Positions 27,934-37,686 of a stretch of 64,000 nt of DNA are shown piece after piece. The translations under genes were made by a program, and so were the position numbers. The notes beneath the pieces are model-generated. The model was given only the letters and a program-made list of their open reading frames with translations. It did no database searches and was not told where the DNA came from. Each line of letters starts with the position of its first letter. Position 1 is the stretch's first letter. The stretch covers positions 489,713 to 553,712 of the forward strand of contig NZ_JAGHZZ010000002.1 in assembly GCF_017745095.1 (NCBI RefSeq). Reading direction: 5' to 3'. This stretch comes from Sporocytophaga sp. GTDB lineage: Bacteria; Bacteroidota; Bacteroidia; Cytophagales; Cytophagaceae.

Positions 27934-30900
27934 AATTGCTGAAATGGAATAAACAATTCTACTCTGGTACCTGTAGGCTGCCCGTTCTGACTTTTAATAT
28001 CTGTAATCTGAATTTTCATTTCCTTTTGATTCAGTTTCCTGTTCAAAATATTTAAACGTTCTTGAGTTACTGAAATAGCTGCAGATTTATGTTTTGTAAT
28101 TGATTCATCTTCCAACATCTTTGCCTTTTCTCTTCCTACTCCATTATCTTCAATAGTACATTTCAAATACTCTCCTTCAATATTAAAAGAAACAATTACT
28201 AATCCTTTTGTTGATTTTGCAGCTAGACCATGAATAATTGCATTTTCAACAAATGGTTGTATTAACATCGTAGGTAATCCAGTAAACTCTTTATCTATCG
28301 CATCTTCTACATCAACCTGAAAGTCAAATCTATCTTCTCTGCTAAGTTTTTCAAGTTCAACATAATTTTGCAATGAAGCTATTTCATTTTCCAAACTAAT
28401 GAATGAATCCATTGAATTATCTAGCATGGTTCTCATAAGCTTGGAAAACTTAGAAAGATAAATCTTTGCTTCATTGTTTTTGCTTTCTGCAATGAGACCT
28501 TTTATCGAATTCAGACAATTAAATAAAAAGTGAGGATTCAACTGCATACGCAATGCTTTCTGTTCCAATTCCAGCAAACTTCTATCAGTTTCAAGTTTTA
28601 ATCTTTCCCTTTCATTCTGCTCCCGAATGCGCCTTAATGCATATCTTCCGGCTAATATTAGAACTATTATTAACCCGATTAAAACAATAGTTGTAAACCA
28701 CAAAGTTTTCCAGAAAGGGGGATTTATCACAAAATGAAACTTTGCCGGTGTTCTTGACCAAATCCCCAATTCATTGGAAGCAACTACTTCAAATGTATAA
28801 TCTCCTGCAGGTAAATTGGAATACACGGCTTCTCTTTTCTGTGAAAGAGGAGACCAATCCTGATCAAAGCCTCTAAGTTTCCATTTATACTGAACAGCTT
28901 CAGGATTCACTTGTTCTATTCCAATAAACTCAAATGTCAGATGGTTCTGGTCATAAGGTAAGACAAGGTGTTCAGGAACAGGATACCATTTTACAAGGCT
29001 TTTTCCAAAAGATGTATTCTCTATATGATTATAAAATAAATTCATTCCTGTTATATGCACTAATGGCTGCTTTACAGGAAGCTCTTTTGCACTATTAAAT
29101 ACTGTTGCAGACTTTATACTGCCAAACCAAATATTACCTTCATGGTCTTTATATACAGCATTCTGAATGGTTTCTATTCCGACAAAACCTTCTGCTTTAC
29201 CGAAGTGCCTGACAGCTCCAACAATTAGATCGCCATCAAGCTCAATTCTATCTATTCCTTTTTCACTTCCCGCCCAGAGACTTCCTTCATTATCAAAAAT
29301 TAAAGAATATATGTTATTGGATGTTAATCCATGAGAATTATTTATAAATGAAAATTTCCCTTCATGAAATTTAATAATCCCAGCATCAGCTGTTCCAAAG
29401 TATAGATTACCGTTTAAATCTTTTGCAGAACAACGGATAGAGTTGCTTCTTATCCCATCTGTAACCTCATAGTTTGTAATTTTCAGCGCAAGGTTTTCAC
29501 CAAGTTCTATCTTCGAAAGTCCATTATCAGTACTCCCAGCCCATATGGTTCCTGAGTCATCCTTTATAAGTGTATTATATCTGTCTCCCGATAATCCATC
29601 TTTTCTTGTTATATGCTTTATCTTAAATGTATTTCTATATGGAATCATACAATCTATACCACCTCCTGCAGTGGCTAGCCAGATCAAACCACTTGTGTCG
29701 CAAAAGATATAGTTGATAAAATTACTACCAAGACCACTCTTCTTATTAAACCCTCTGAATGATTTTCCATTATAAAGATATACACCATCAGCGATAGTAC
29801 CCATCCAAATATTTCCCTTATTGTCTCCACAGATATATTTTACCTTTGATGCCGTAAAACCATTTCTTTCTGAAAATCTTTTAAACACACGTCCGTCATA
29901 CTTTGTAACTCCTCCCTCAGAAGTTCCGAACCATTTATTCCCTTGCCAGTCTTCGTAAATACTATACACCCAATTTCCAAAAACTCCTTTGATAGCACTA
30001 TAATGAATAAATCGCTCTGAGCCGAGCTTACTTATTCCTCCTCCTGAGGTGCCAAACCATATATTCCCAAAAGAATCTTTAAAGAGTGACATAACTACAT
30101 TATTAGCGAGTCCTTCTGCCTCTGTAATATTCTTAACAGATAAGTGTCCTGATTTTTCCTCAATTCTCGCAATCCCATTGGATGTACAAAGCCAAATCGT
30201 ATTACTGTCTGCTGCCAGACAATCATATATTGTATTTCCAGGCAAGCCTTGTGATTTTGAAAAGTTGTTGATCTTTCCGTTTGATATAACTGATACACCG
30301 CCGCTATAAGTACATACCAAAATCCTGCTAAGAGAATCTTGTTTTATACTTGTTATCTGATTTCCTGCTAATCCATCCGATGCGGAGATTTGTTGCATTT
30401 CATATTTGCTTCTACCTTTCAGGAATTTATAGATTCCAAAATCAGTACCGGCCCAGATGGTGCCGTTGTTATCTTCAAACAAGCAATTAATTTTAGTTCT
30501 GGGAGCATTTAGTTTTCTTCCAAACCTTACTATAGTATCTTTCTCAAAATGAAACAAACCATCAGTAGTACCAATCCAGACAGTACCTTTATGATCCTGA
30601 ATAAGTGCATTAATAGTAGTGTTGTACAGGCCTTGTTTTTCAGTGTAATTAATGAACTTAATACCATCGTATTTCGATAATCCTTTATCTGTGCCAATCC
30701 ACAGATTACCTGAATTATCTTTTAAGATTGTTCTCACATAATTGTTGGACAATCCATCCTGTACAGTAATATTTCTAAAGTTAATTCCATCGAAACAGCT
30801 TAATCCACCACCTCTTGTGCCAAACCAGATATTGCCATTGTTATCTTCACTAATTGAATAAACCTGAGATTGCGCCAGCCCATCTTCAACAGAAAAATTT

Positions 30901-30986
30901 CGAAAGTTATACTGCTGGGAAAAGACAGTATTACCGGAGCATAGTAGCAGGAGAATGAGAATTAAAATGGAATATATTGCCTTCAT
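27930..30986 (-). CDS. LytS-type sensor histidine kinase with periplasmic beta-propellers
   Basis: After a signal peptide (residues ~1-24) there are about a dozen Reg_prop repeats (pattern GNIWFGTxGGG, residues ~30-630) forming two seven-bladed propellers. A Y_Y_Y domain follows (~670-740), then one transmembrane helix (~750-775), a short coiled coil, the His_kinase block with H819 in LNPHFLFNCLNSIKG, and a HATPase with TMLIQPFVENAIIHGL. This architecture is that of Bacteroidota hybrid sensors without the fused receiver; the partner regulator is encoded separately. ATG at 30986 is preferred over the TTG three codons earlier. Confidence 0.93.
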   Translation of the reverse strand: MKAIYSILILILLLLCSGNTVFSQQYNFRNFSVEDGLAQSQVYSISEDNNGNIWFGTRGGGLSCFDGINFRNITVQDGLSNNYVRTILKDNSGNLWIGTDKGLSKYDGIKFINYTEKQGLYNTTINALIQDHKGTVWIGTTDGLFHFEKDTIVRFGRKLNAPRTKINCLFEDNNGTIWAGTDFGIYKFLKGRSKYEMQQISASDGLAGNQITSIKQDSLSRILVCTYSGGVSVISNGKINNFSKSQGLPGNTIYDCLAADSNTIWLCTSNGIARIEEKSGHLSVKNITEAEGLANNVVMSLFKDSFGNIWFGTSGGGISKLGSERFIHYSAIKGVFGNWVYSIYEDWQGNKWFGTSEGGVTKYDGRVFKRFSERNGFTASKVKYICGDNKGNIWMGTIADGVYLYNGKSFRGFNKKSGLGSNFINYIFCDTSGLIWLATAGGGIDCMIPYRNTFKIKHITRKDGLSGDRYNTLIKDDSGTIWAGSTDNGLSKIELGENLALKITNYEVTDGIRSNSIRCSAKDLNGNLYFGTADAGIIKFHEGKFSFINNSHGLTSNNIYSLIFDNEGSLWAGSEKGIDRIELDGDLIVGAVRHFGKAEGFVGIETIQNAVYKDHEGNIWFGSIKSATVFNSAKELPVKQPLVHITGMNLFYNHIENTSFGKSLVKWYPVPEHLVLPYDQNHLTFEFIGIEQVNPEAVQYKWKLRGFDQDWSPLSQKREAVYSNLPAGDYTFEVVASNELGIWSRTPAKFHFVINPPFWKTLWFTTIVLIGLIIVLILAGRYALRRIREQNERERLKLETDRSLLELEQKALRMQLNPHFLFNCLNSIKGLIAESKNNEAKIYLSKFSKLMRTMLDNSMDSFISLENEIASLQNYVELEKLSREDRFDFQVDVEDAIDKEFTGLPTMLIQPFVENAIIHGLAAKSTKGLVIVSFNIEGEYLKCTIEDNGVGREKAKMLEDESITKHKSAAISVTQERLNILNRKLNQKEMKIQITDIKSQNGQPTGTRVELFIPFQQL

Positions 30987-31221
30987 GATAATCAAGGCAT
31001 AAATTAGAAAAATAAATGCTCTTATTTAAATTCCTGATAAAATTTCCTTTGACAATAAACGGATAAACTTTAAGGAAATTTTAAATATTTTAGCTACTAA
31101 AAATTTATTGCAATAACACTATAGATATATTTCTGTTTCAGGCTCAGGTACACCTATCCTTGGAACAGCCATAGCTTCAACAAATCCCAATTCATATCTG
31201 TTCTTCTAATAAAGAGTTCTT

Positions 31222-31668
31222 ATGGAAAAGATTGAGATTGTAAAAAAATTTTATAGTTTAATGGAACAGGGGAATTTCGATGAAGCCAAAAGTTATTTAT
31301 TACCTGGTTTCCAGTTATTAGGTGCTCCGCCTCAACCAATGGGAAAAGAAGAATGGATGGACTTTCAGAAAAAGATGCACATGGGTTGTCCTGATTTTAA
31401 ATTTAACATCAGAGATTTATCCGAAAGAGGTAATATAGTAAATGGTGTATTACAAGCCAATGGTACCTTCACACATGAAATGCCCAGTCTATATCCTGGC
31501 AAACCTGCAATTCAGCCTACAAACAAAAAGGCCATGAATCCAAAAGAAAATTTTGCAGTAACTTTTAAAAACGACAAAATCATAATGGTCACTGTTGAAA
31601 GACTTACCAATGGGGGAATGCCTGGATTTCTTAAACAGATAGGAGCTGAAGCTCTTACCTATGCTTAG
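31222..31668 (+). CDS. SnoaL-like (NTF2-fold) protein
   Basis: A 148-residue protein with the NTF2/SnoaL cone fold signature: VKKFYSLMEQGNFDEAKSYL at the start, then FKFNIRDLSERG, GVLQANGTFTHEMPS, and a C-terminal strand IIMVTVERL. Such proteins are small enzymes or ligand-binding domains. No substrate can be predicted. It stands alone, divergent from the sensor kinase, and has its own terminator. Confidence 0.75.
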   Translation: MEKIEIVKKFYSLMEQGNFDEAKSYLLPGFQLLGAPPQPMGKEEWMDFQKKMHMGCPDFKFNIRDLSERGNIVNGVLQANGTFTHEMPSLYPGKPAIQPTNKKAMNPKENFAVTFKNDKIIMVTVERLTNGGMPGFLKQIGAEALTYA

Positions 31669-31674
31669 TTAGTA

Positions 31675-31705
31675 AAAATCCTGTTTTTCAACAGGATTTT
31701 TTTTC
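31675..31705 (+). terminator. Rho-independent terminator
   Basis: Ten-base arms AAAATCCTGT and ACAGGATTTT, followed by a T run. It ends the SnoaL-like gene. Confidence 0.9.
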
Positions 31706-31885
31706 TTAATTACTAGCAATCTCTTTTTACAATTGTTTTTCATACCCTGAACCTTAAGGAACATTCAACATTCCTGAATGCTCAACTGTTCATTTATCAA
31801 AATTTATCAAAGATGGGTAATAGAAAGATTTTTATACTGCAATTGAAGGCAGAATGTTTATGCTGAACTTACTTAATACACTCTC

Positions 31886-33484
31886 TTAAATCTTTCTTTC
31901 TGCAATCAGAAACATATTGGTTACAGGATATTCCATTAGTTCAAGGTTATCACCTTCAAGCTTATACAACTCTACTTTCCCTTTAAACCTATTCTCAACA
32001 ATCCACGGATTGGAGAAGGCAACAGACTGTGTATTTATTTCGAATCCTTTGGTTTCCATTTCAGCTTTCCATTCACTGAAAGACCAAAAAGCAAATGTTT
32101 CGTGCATCTCACTCATCCAATTGTCTGTGTAATCCTTTTTGGTTATAAACTCAGTCGCATCTCTCAGAGTAAGCTCAATTAAAGATTGACCATTTATCAC
32201 TTTCTCATGATACTCTAGCTTATAACCTTCCTTCTTCCTGAAGTCTCTTGCAAATCTCTTAAACCTTCCATAAGTAGAAAGTCCTGAAAGGTATTTTGAC
32301 AATTCGGTTCTATCTGTAAACTCTGCCCCAATGTCATCGTTCCTTCCATCTTCCTTATTCAAGCTCATATAAACGACTTGCTCTTTATTTTCAGGTCCTA
32401 CAACGTCTCTATTGATCCATACTCCACCGATCACCAACTCATCGTAACGATTTTTGATAAACTTAATCAAGTCTTCTCTGGAGCCATAAGATTCAATTTC
32501 ATGAGTAAGTGAAGAAGTAAAGATGGTATTCATTGATCTCTGATCAAATACCAATCCGGTTACTGCATTTTTCTGGGCAAAAAATACAAATGGGTTCTGG
32601 AACTCTCCGTTATTCTTTCTTTGCTGGCAAATTTCAAACAGGTGTCTCGAAACTTCAATTCCATAAAAATCCGATTCTCTCAAACGTGTATCCTGACAAG
32701 CTAACTTGATCCATGACCCAACAGCACAGCCTATATCTCCTATTCTACCGGGCTTCACATGAATTGCCGTATCTTTGTATTTCATCTCTGCGATTTCATC
32801 CATTTGTCTCACATAAGAGTTATAATCTCTTGTTGCAGTAATATCTCCATCTTCCCCGACAATCTTATCACTAAACAATGTCCGTACCTTATCGCCCACA
32901 TTGTAGCGCAACCAAACATTATAAGATGCCGGATGTATTTTACTAAGCAGATGCTTATCCGTTTTCCAGTCCTCTGTTCCCTTCGCAACATGCTCCACCA
33001 AATCCCACGGCTGATCAGTATTCATTTTCCAGGTATTAATATCTTCCAGTTCGGCTGGTAGAATTTTATATCCAAGTTTCTGATACATTCCCATCACTGG
33101 AGTAGAACACACAACCACTGTATTTTCAGGCTTCATATCTATGTGTCCATCACTTTCATGTTTAATCCTCTTGATTGTATAAGTAGCAAAATCTTCTCTG
33201 TTTCCTACATCTTCTACACCATAGATGTACGATGGAATATTAAGGTTATCAGAAAAGCTTTCCAAGGCAATCGCTCTCAGATAGAAAGGCAAAGGATTTC
33301 GTCTTGTATTGGAATGATTGGCAGAAGTTACTGCAAAGACTATAGCTTTTATTTTCTCAGCAATACCAAGTGGATTACCATATACATCGGCTTCTTTCTC
33401 CAGCCCAGCCTGAATGATTCTATATAAATATTTAAACTGAAAGTCTGTGAGCAACTGATGACGGCCTGGAAAGAGAATGTACAT
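31886..33484 (-). CDS. NMNAT-like domain fused to SAM-dependent methyltransferase
   Basis: A two-domain protein of 532 aa. Residues ~1-150 resemble the nucleotidyltransferase (NMNAT/NadM) fold: a first strand ILFPGRHQ, where active enzymes have a GRFQ-type motif, and the block SNTRRNPLPFYLRAIALESF at 58-77, which mirrors GSTRNPLDFYTRERMVKKEF in the neighbouring NMNAT-Nudix protein. The HxGH motif is not conserved (HQLLTDFQF instead), so nucleotidyl transfer may be lost. Residues ~185-532 contain a class I methyltransferase with motif I RIGDIGCAVGSW (D250-G256) and later acidic loops. The whole protein is soluble. Its substrate is unknown; the NAD-salvage genes upstream (separated by a cellulase gene) hint at a nucleotide or NAD-related target. 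Confidence 0.6.
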   Translation of the reverse strand: MYILFPGRHQLLTDFQFKYLYRIIQAGLEKEADVYGNPLGIAEKIKAIVFAVTSANHSNTRRNPLPFYLRAIALESFSDNLNIPSYIYGVEDVGNREDFATYTIKRIKHESDGHIDMKPENTVVVCSTPVMGMYQKLGYKILPAELEDINTWKMNTDQPWDLVEHVAKGTEDWKTDKHLLSKIHPASYNVWLRYNVGDKVRTLFSDKIVGEDGDITATRDYNSYVRQMDEIAEMKYKDTAIHVKPGRIGDIGCAVGSWIKLACQDTRLRESDFYGIEVSRHLFEICQQRKNNGEFQNPFVFFAQKNAVTGLVFDQRSMNTIFTSSLTHEIESYGSREDLIKFIKNRYDELVIGGVWINRDVVGPENKEQVVYMSLNKEDGRNDDIGAEFTDRTELSKYLSGLSTYGRFKRFARDFRKKEGYKLEYHEKVINGQSLIELTLRDATEFITKKDYTDNWMSEMHETFAFWSFSEWKAEMETKGFEINTQSVAFSNPWIVENRFKGKVELYKLEGDNLELMEYPVTNMFLIAERKI

Positions 33485-33589
33485 AGAAAGTAAATATTAT
33501 AGCAAAACAGTGTTAATAAATTTATTCTTATAAAACTGGCGCAATGTACTAATTCTTACAGCAAAGCGGATAAAATCAAGGGATATTAT

Positions 33590-33626
33590 GAAATAAAAAA
33601 GGTGCATTGAATCACAATGCACCTTT
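33590..33626 (-). terminator. Terminator of the GH8 cellulase gene
   Basis: Twelve-base arms AAAGGTGCATTG (33598-33609) and CAATGCACCTTT (33615-33626), loop of 5. On the minus strand a T-rich run follows. Confidence 0.9.
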
Positions 33627-33653
33627 GCCAATATTATTTATAATATTTACTAA

Positions 33654-36600
33654 TTAATCTATTTTAACCAATTTAATACATTTATTTCCGGATTCTAAAT
33701 TCAGGATCAAACTATAAACACCAGGAATACAATCTGTATTAATTTTTCCCGAAGTTTTTCCTGATTGCACGGTCTGGCCATTTATATTAACCAAAGAATA
33801 GTTTACCTCTTCGTTTAATCCTTCAATTTCTACAAAGTTATTGAAAGGGTTAGGATAATATTTTAAGCCGGGAATACTCCCGTTTGAAATGCCAGCTACA
33901 ACAGGCATCTCTTTAAGAATCATAGTTCCCAAAAGAGATGGGTTTTGCCAAGCATCATCACTACTAGCAGCCCAGGATAGTTTACCATCTCGCCCACCGC
34001 CATTGTCATCATCGTTTACATGAATATCTAATCCATGTAATTGACCTGGAAGTGGTGAAGCTTGAAGTGTTGACCACGGTATTCTTGCCTCAAAAACATA
34101 TCCATTAGTGGTAGCTTTCATGGAATAATTTATTCCGGTAATAGACCTTCCTTCCGGATTAGAAGATACAGCTGTACTATTCCATTTGAATGTATATTGG
34201 ACATCGTTGTTTTGATAGGTTGAAGGTTTATTATTTCCTATATCGAAAAATAATTCAATTCCATCATCTTCATAAACAGGATCGCTATCACTGATTTTCA
34301 CATCATCTGTGATATCTGCTAATAGATAGAAATACTGATCATTCCATAAAACTTTGAATGTTCCTGACAAATCTGCCGCACTAGATACTGTTGGTAATAT
34401 GACTTTCGAAATACTTTTTGCTCCTATTTCGCTCCATATATTATCTACCTCTCCATCAATTATCGGAGCAGTGGCTGTACGATAGACAGGAAGAAGGTCC
34501 AACACATTAACTACAATGGCAGCTCTTGAACTTTCACATCCACCTGTATTAGTCTGACTTACATAATATGTAGTTGTTCCTTCTGTGGACGTAGAAGGTG
34601 TCGGTGCTATTGAAGAACCCGTTCCTGAAGTCTGTGTGGTGTACCATTTCAAGTTGGTTCCTGAAGCAGATAACGGCGTAGCTACTTCTGACAATCCGTA
34701 TATAATAGGAGTCTGAACCGATGGTGCAGAAGGAGCCGCTTTTATAGTAACTACAATTTCTGTCCTGCCACTTTCACAACCATTTCCGATTTGAGATACA
34801 AAATAAGATGTGTTACCTGCTATTTGAGTTGAAGGAGTTGGTGCTACAGTAGATCCTGTTCCCTGTGTAGAAGAGGTATACCATTTAAGATTTGTACCTG
34901 AAGCACTTAAAGCTGTCGCAGTAGCTCCCTGACAATAAGAAACTGGTGATGTCACTGTTGGAGCAGCCGTTGCCGCACCCACAGACACCGTTATCTGAGC
35001 GCGAGAGCTTTCACATGAATTTAAAGTTTGGGTAACCCAATAATTCTGAGTTCCGGTATTTGTTGTAGTAGGTGTTGGTGCTGTAGCGGAAGATGTTCCA
35101 TTGGTTGCCGCCAGATACCATTTTAAAGAAGTTCCAGTTGCTGTCAATGCAGTAGCAGAAGCTCCCTGACAATAATTTACCTGTGAGGTTACAACCGGAA
35201 CTGCTGTTTGATTTATAGTGACAGTTATCGAAGCTCTTGTGCTTTCACAATTCCCAGAAGTCTGAGATACATAATAGGATTGTGTACCTGCCGCCGATGT
35301 TGATGGTGTTGGAGCCGTTGTGGAAGAAGTTCCACCTGTTGGCAAAGTATACCATTTCAATGAAGTACCTGTTGCGGTTAAGGCAGAGGCCGTAGCACCC
35401 AGGCAATAGCTTACAGATGAAGTTACAACCGGAGCAGAACTTTGGATTACAGTTACAGTGATTGTTGATCTTGGACTTTCACATCCACCAGAAGACTGAG
35501 AAACATAATAATTCTGAGTCCCTGCCGCAGTTGTTGAAGGGACTGGTGCAGTTGAGCTTGAAGTACCTCCTGTAGATTCTGTATACCATTTTAATGAAGT
35601 CCCAGTTGCAGTTAATGCTGATGCGGAAGCTCCCTGACAGTAGCTAACAGAGGAAGTTACAGTAGGAGCTAATGGAGATTGAGATACTGTTACTGTTATA
35701 CTCGCTCTTGAGCTTTCACATCCACTGGTAGTCTGGGACACATAATATATTTTAGAACCTGCTGCGCTTGTAGAAGGTGTAGGAGCCGTCGTACTTGCAG
35801 TTCCTCCAGTTGCTTCGGTATACCACTTTAAAGAGGTTCCTGTTGCTGATAAAGCAGATGCAGCCCCTCCTAGACAATAACTTAAATTTGCAGTTACTGC
35901 CGGAGCTTCCGGTAAGGCAGTCACTGTGATGGTTCTTGAAGCTGAAGTAGTTGCGGCATTATCATCATCATAAGCTTTAGCTGTGACAGTCAGGGTTCCA
36001 GCAGGGGCATTTGTCCAGTTGAATGAATAAGGTGAAGAAGTAACTGTAGTGATTAATGTAGTTCCATTATAAAACTCCACTTTGCTGATCGTTCCATCCG
36101 AGTCAGTTGCATTTGCAACCAAAGAAACGCTTGTACCCTGACACGCTGAAATATCTCCGGAAGGAGAAGTTAAAGATACAAATGGAGAGTTGTTAGTTGT
36201 TCCGCCCGTTTGATAAGGATTCCAGAAATTACCTGTCTGAACAAAAAGTCCAATCATTTGAAGGATTTTTGAAAAGTAGATAGGGGCCAGACTATTGTTC
36301 TTATTTTCATTATACATAGCATTGCAGAAGGTCTGATGAGCAGATGTATTGGAAGCTGCCAAAGACATAGCCCCAACCATACCGACGAATGCTGAATTAT
36401 GGTCCCCTGAACCAGTGCCATCATGATTCATTCTATCTCCCCCCTGGACAGAGCCTGCACCACCTTTTCCTATCCATAAATCTGCTTGCTTGTTAATGAT
36501 TGTTTGCATCCCAGAAGATCCAAACCATATATAATTAGTTGCTTGTCTCCAAGGAGCTCTGCAGGCATCGTATCCAAATTTATCCGGTGCTGTTCCGGAC

Positions 36601-37424
36601 CCTTGACATGAACCACTTGGCTGTCCATCAGGAGTACACCAGTTCGTAGATAAACCGGAAGTAGTATGTGCGTTATTTATAAGCAAACCTTCAGTTTTTG
36701 CTACTACATTATCCCAAAATGCATTATCTGCATTTCCATTTTCAGCCATAAACACTTTAAATATCCTTGCATAGCCAGGCGCCTGGTAAGAAGGGTTTCG
36801 GCATGCCGGCTTCCACATATCACCATTCTCAAAAGTTCCGTCAGACTTATTGATTTCCCAATCTTTTATGGCCTTTATCAAAGCTACTGCATCGGTTTTA
36901 TAGTTGTGAGGAGAAGTTGTATTGGGCCATTGATAATTCGCTACTATCAATGCCATGGCAGCATCCAATTCGGCGTCTGTTGCTCCATTCTGATCAGATA
37001 CAGAGTTACAGCCATTGATTCTCCAGTGCATAACACCATGTGAATTCCTAAACTGCTTATAGTAAGCCCATAGCCTGTTAAAGAGGTCCTTATCTGCAGC
37101 ATAAGCTGCCAGGAGCATACCATATCCTATTCCTTCAGAAACAGTTTTTGATTGATCGTCCCATTTTACTCTTGCTTTATCAGTTCCACAATTTTCTACA
37201 TAATCCGTCTTCCATTGATTATATATTGAGGCGATTTCAGATGCTTTGCCATAACTTCCGCTGGTGGGAAGGTTAGAAGGTAATAAACCATATTCATAGG
37301 ACGAATTGGTTCCGAACGGCTTTGTAGCACCAGATGGTGTATTTATCTGTGCTTGACCTAAGTTGAAGGTCAAGATGATAACAGCAAAAACAGAAAAGAC
37401 TTTTTCGATTTTGGGATATCTCAT
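33654..37424 (-). CDS. GH8 endoglucanase with Ig-like repeats, CBM9-like domain and T9SS tail
   Basis: Secreted cellulase of about 1256 aa; the ATG at 37424 begins a signal peptide (VFAVIILTFNLGQAQ), while the longer frame starts with TTG. The GH8 catalytic domain fills residues ~25-400, with the likely general acid E97 in VSEGIGYGM and a catalytic-region Asp at 150 in GATDAELDAAMALI. A Big_17-like Ig domain (VSLTSPSGDISACQG...) follows at ~415-500. Then come six tandem ~80-residue Ig-like repeats (504-975) with motif SYCQGASASALTATGTSLKWY. A CBM9-like carbohydrate-binding domain covers ~980-1170 (DGEVDNIWSEIG, EDDGIELFFDIGN), and the Por sorting tail forms the end (YYPNPFNNFVEIEG...). It degrades cellulose or related beta-1,4-glucans at the cell surface. 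Confidence 0.92.
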   Translation of the reverse strand: MRYPKIEKVFSVFAVIILTFNLGQAQINTPSGATKPFGTNSSYEYGLLPSNLPTSGSYGKASEIASIYNQWKTDYVENCGTDKARVKWDDQSKTVSEGIGYGMLLAAYAADKDLFNRLWAYYKQFRNSHGVMHWRINGCNSVSDQNGATDAELDAAMALIVANYQWPNTTSPHNYKTDAVALIKAIKDWEINKSDGTFENGDMWKPACRNPSYQAPGYARIFKVFMAENGNADNAFWDNVVAKTEGLLINNAHTTSGLSTNWCTPDGQPSGSCQGSGTAPDKFGYDACRAPWRQATNYIWFGSSGMQTIINKQADLWIGKGGAGSVQGGDRMNHDGTGSGDHNSAFVGMVGAMSLAASNTSAHQTFCNAMYNENKNNSLAPIYFSKILQMIGLFVQTGNFWNPYQTGGTTNNSPFVSLTSPSGDISACQGTSVSLVANATDSDGTISKVEFYNGTTLITTVTSSPYSFNWTNAPAGTLTVTAKAYDDDNAATTSASRTITVTALPEAPAVTANLSYCLGGAASALSATGTSLKWYTEATGGTASTTAPTPSTSAAGSKIYYVSQTTSGCESSRASITVTVSQSPLAPTVTSSVSYCQGASASALTATGTSLKWYTESTGGTSSSTAPVPSTTAAGTQNYYVSQSSGGCESPRSTITVTVIQSSAPVVTSSVSYCLGATASALTATGTSLKWYTLPTGGTSSTTAPTPSTSAAGTQSYYVSQTSGNCESTRASITVTINQTAVPVVTSQVNYCQGASATALTATGTSLKWYLAATNGTSSATAPTPTTTNTGTQNYWVTQTLNSCESSRAQITVSVGAATAAPTVTSPVSYCQGATATALSASGTNLKWYTSSTQGTGSTVAPTPSTQIAGNTSYFVSQIGNGCESGRTEIVVTIKAAPSAPSVQTPIIYGLSEVATPLSASGTNLKWYTTQTSGTGSSIAPTPSTSTEGTTTYYVSQTNTGGCESSRAAIVVNVLDLLPVYRTATAPIIDGEVDNIWSEIGAKSISKVILPTVSSAADLSGTFKVLWNDQYFYLLADITDDVKISDSDPVYEDDGIELFFDIGNNKPSTYQNNDVQYTFKWNSTAVSSNPEGRSITGINYSMKATTNGYVFEARIPWSTLQASPLPGQLHGLDIHVNDDDNGGGRDGKLSWAASSDDAWQNPSLLGTMILKEMPVVAGISNGSIPGLKYYPNPFNNFVEIEGLNEEVNYSLVNINGQTVQSGKTSGKINTDCIPGVYSLILNLESGNKCIKLVKID
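34500..35915 (-). repeat. In-frame tandem repeat region encoding six Ig-like modules
   Basis: Six direct DNA repeats of about 230-240 bases inside the cellulase gene. Each encodes an Ig-like module with a Cys pair (SYC...GCES). The sixth copy has lost the first Cys (IIYGLSE in place of SYCQGA). They are protein-domain repeats, not a CRISPR or minisatellite. Confidence 0.85.
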
Positions 37425-37582
37425 TTTCGTTTTTTTTATTGCGGTAGAAAGAATGAAAGATTTATACTTTTTCAAAGGTCAAATGTAACCATTAAAGTAT
37501 AATTTTTACAAGAAAAACTTGAGCTTTTTCAACTCGTCAATATATTTAACTGATAATAAATAGGATAGTTTAAATATTAGTT

Positions 37583-37623
37583 TAAAAAAAATGCATTGAA
37601 AAGAGTCTCTTTTTCAATGCATT
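37583..37623 (-). terminator. Terminator of the nadV gene
   Basis: Imperfect ~16-bp hairpin with arms AATGCATTGAAAAGAG (37590-37605) and CTCTTTTTCAATGCATT (37607-37623), followed on the minus strand by eight T. Confidence 0.85.
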
Positions 37624-37686
37624 AAAATAAGATTAGAAACTAACCCTTAAAAATTAAAATGTTTTAACATACATTTCCTCCATTCA

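Noticed and set aside
34500..35915. Regular ~235-base direct repeats that could suggest a CRISPR array
   Set aside because: They are in frame inside the cellulase gene and encode Ig-like domains; the repeat unit is far too long for CRISPR and there are no unique spacers.
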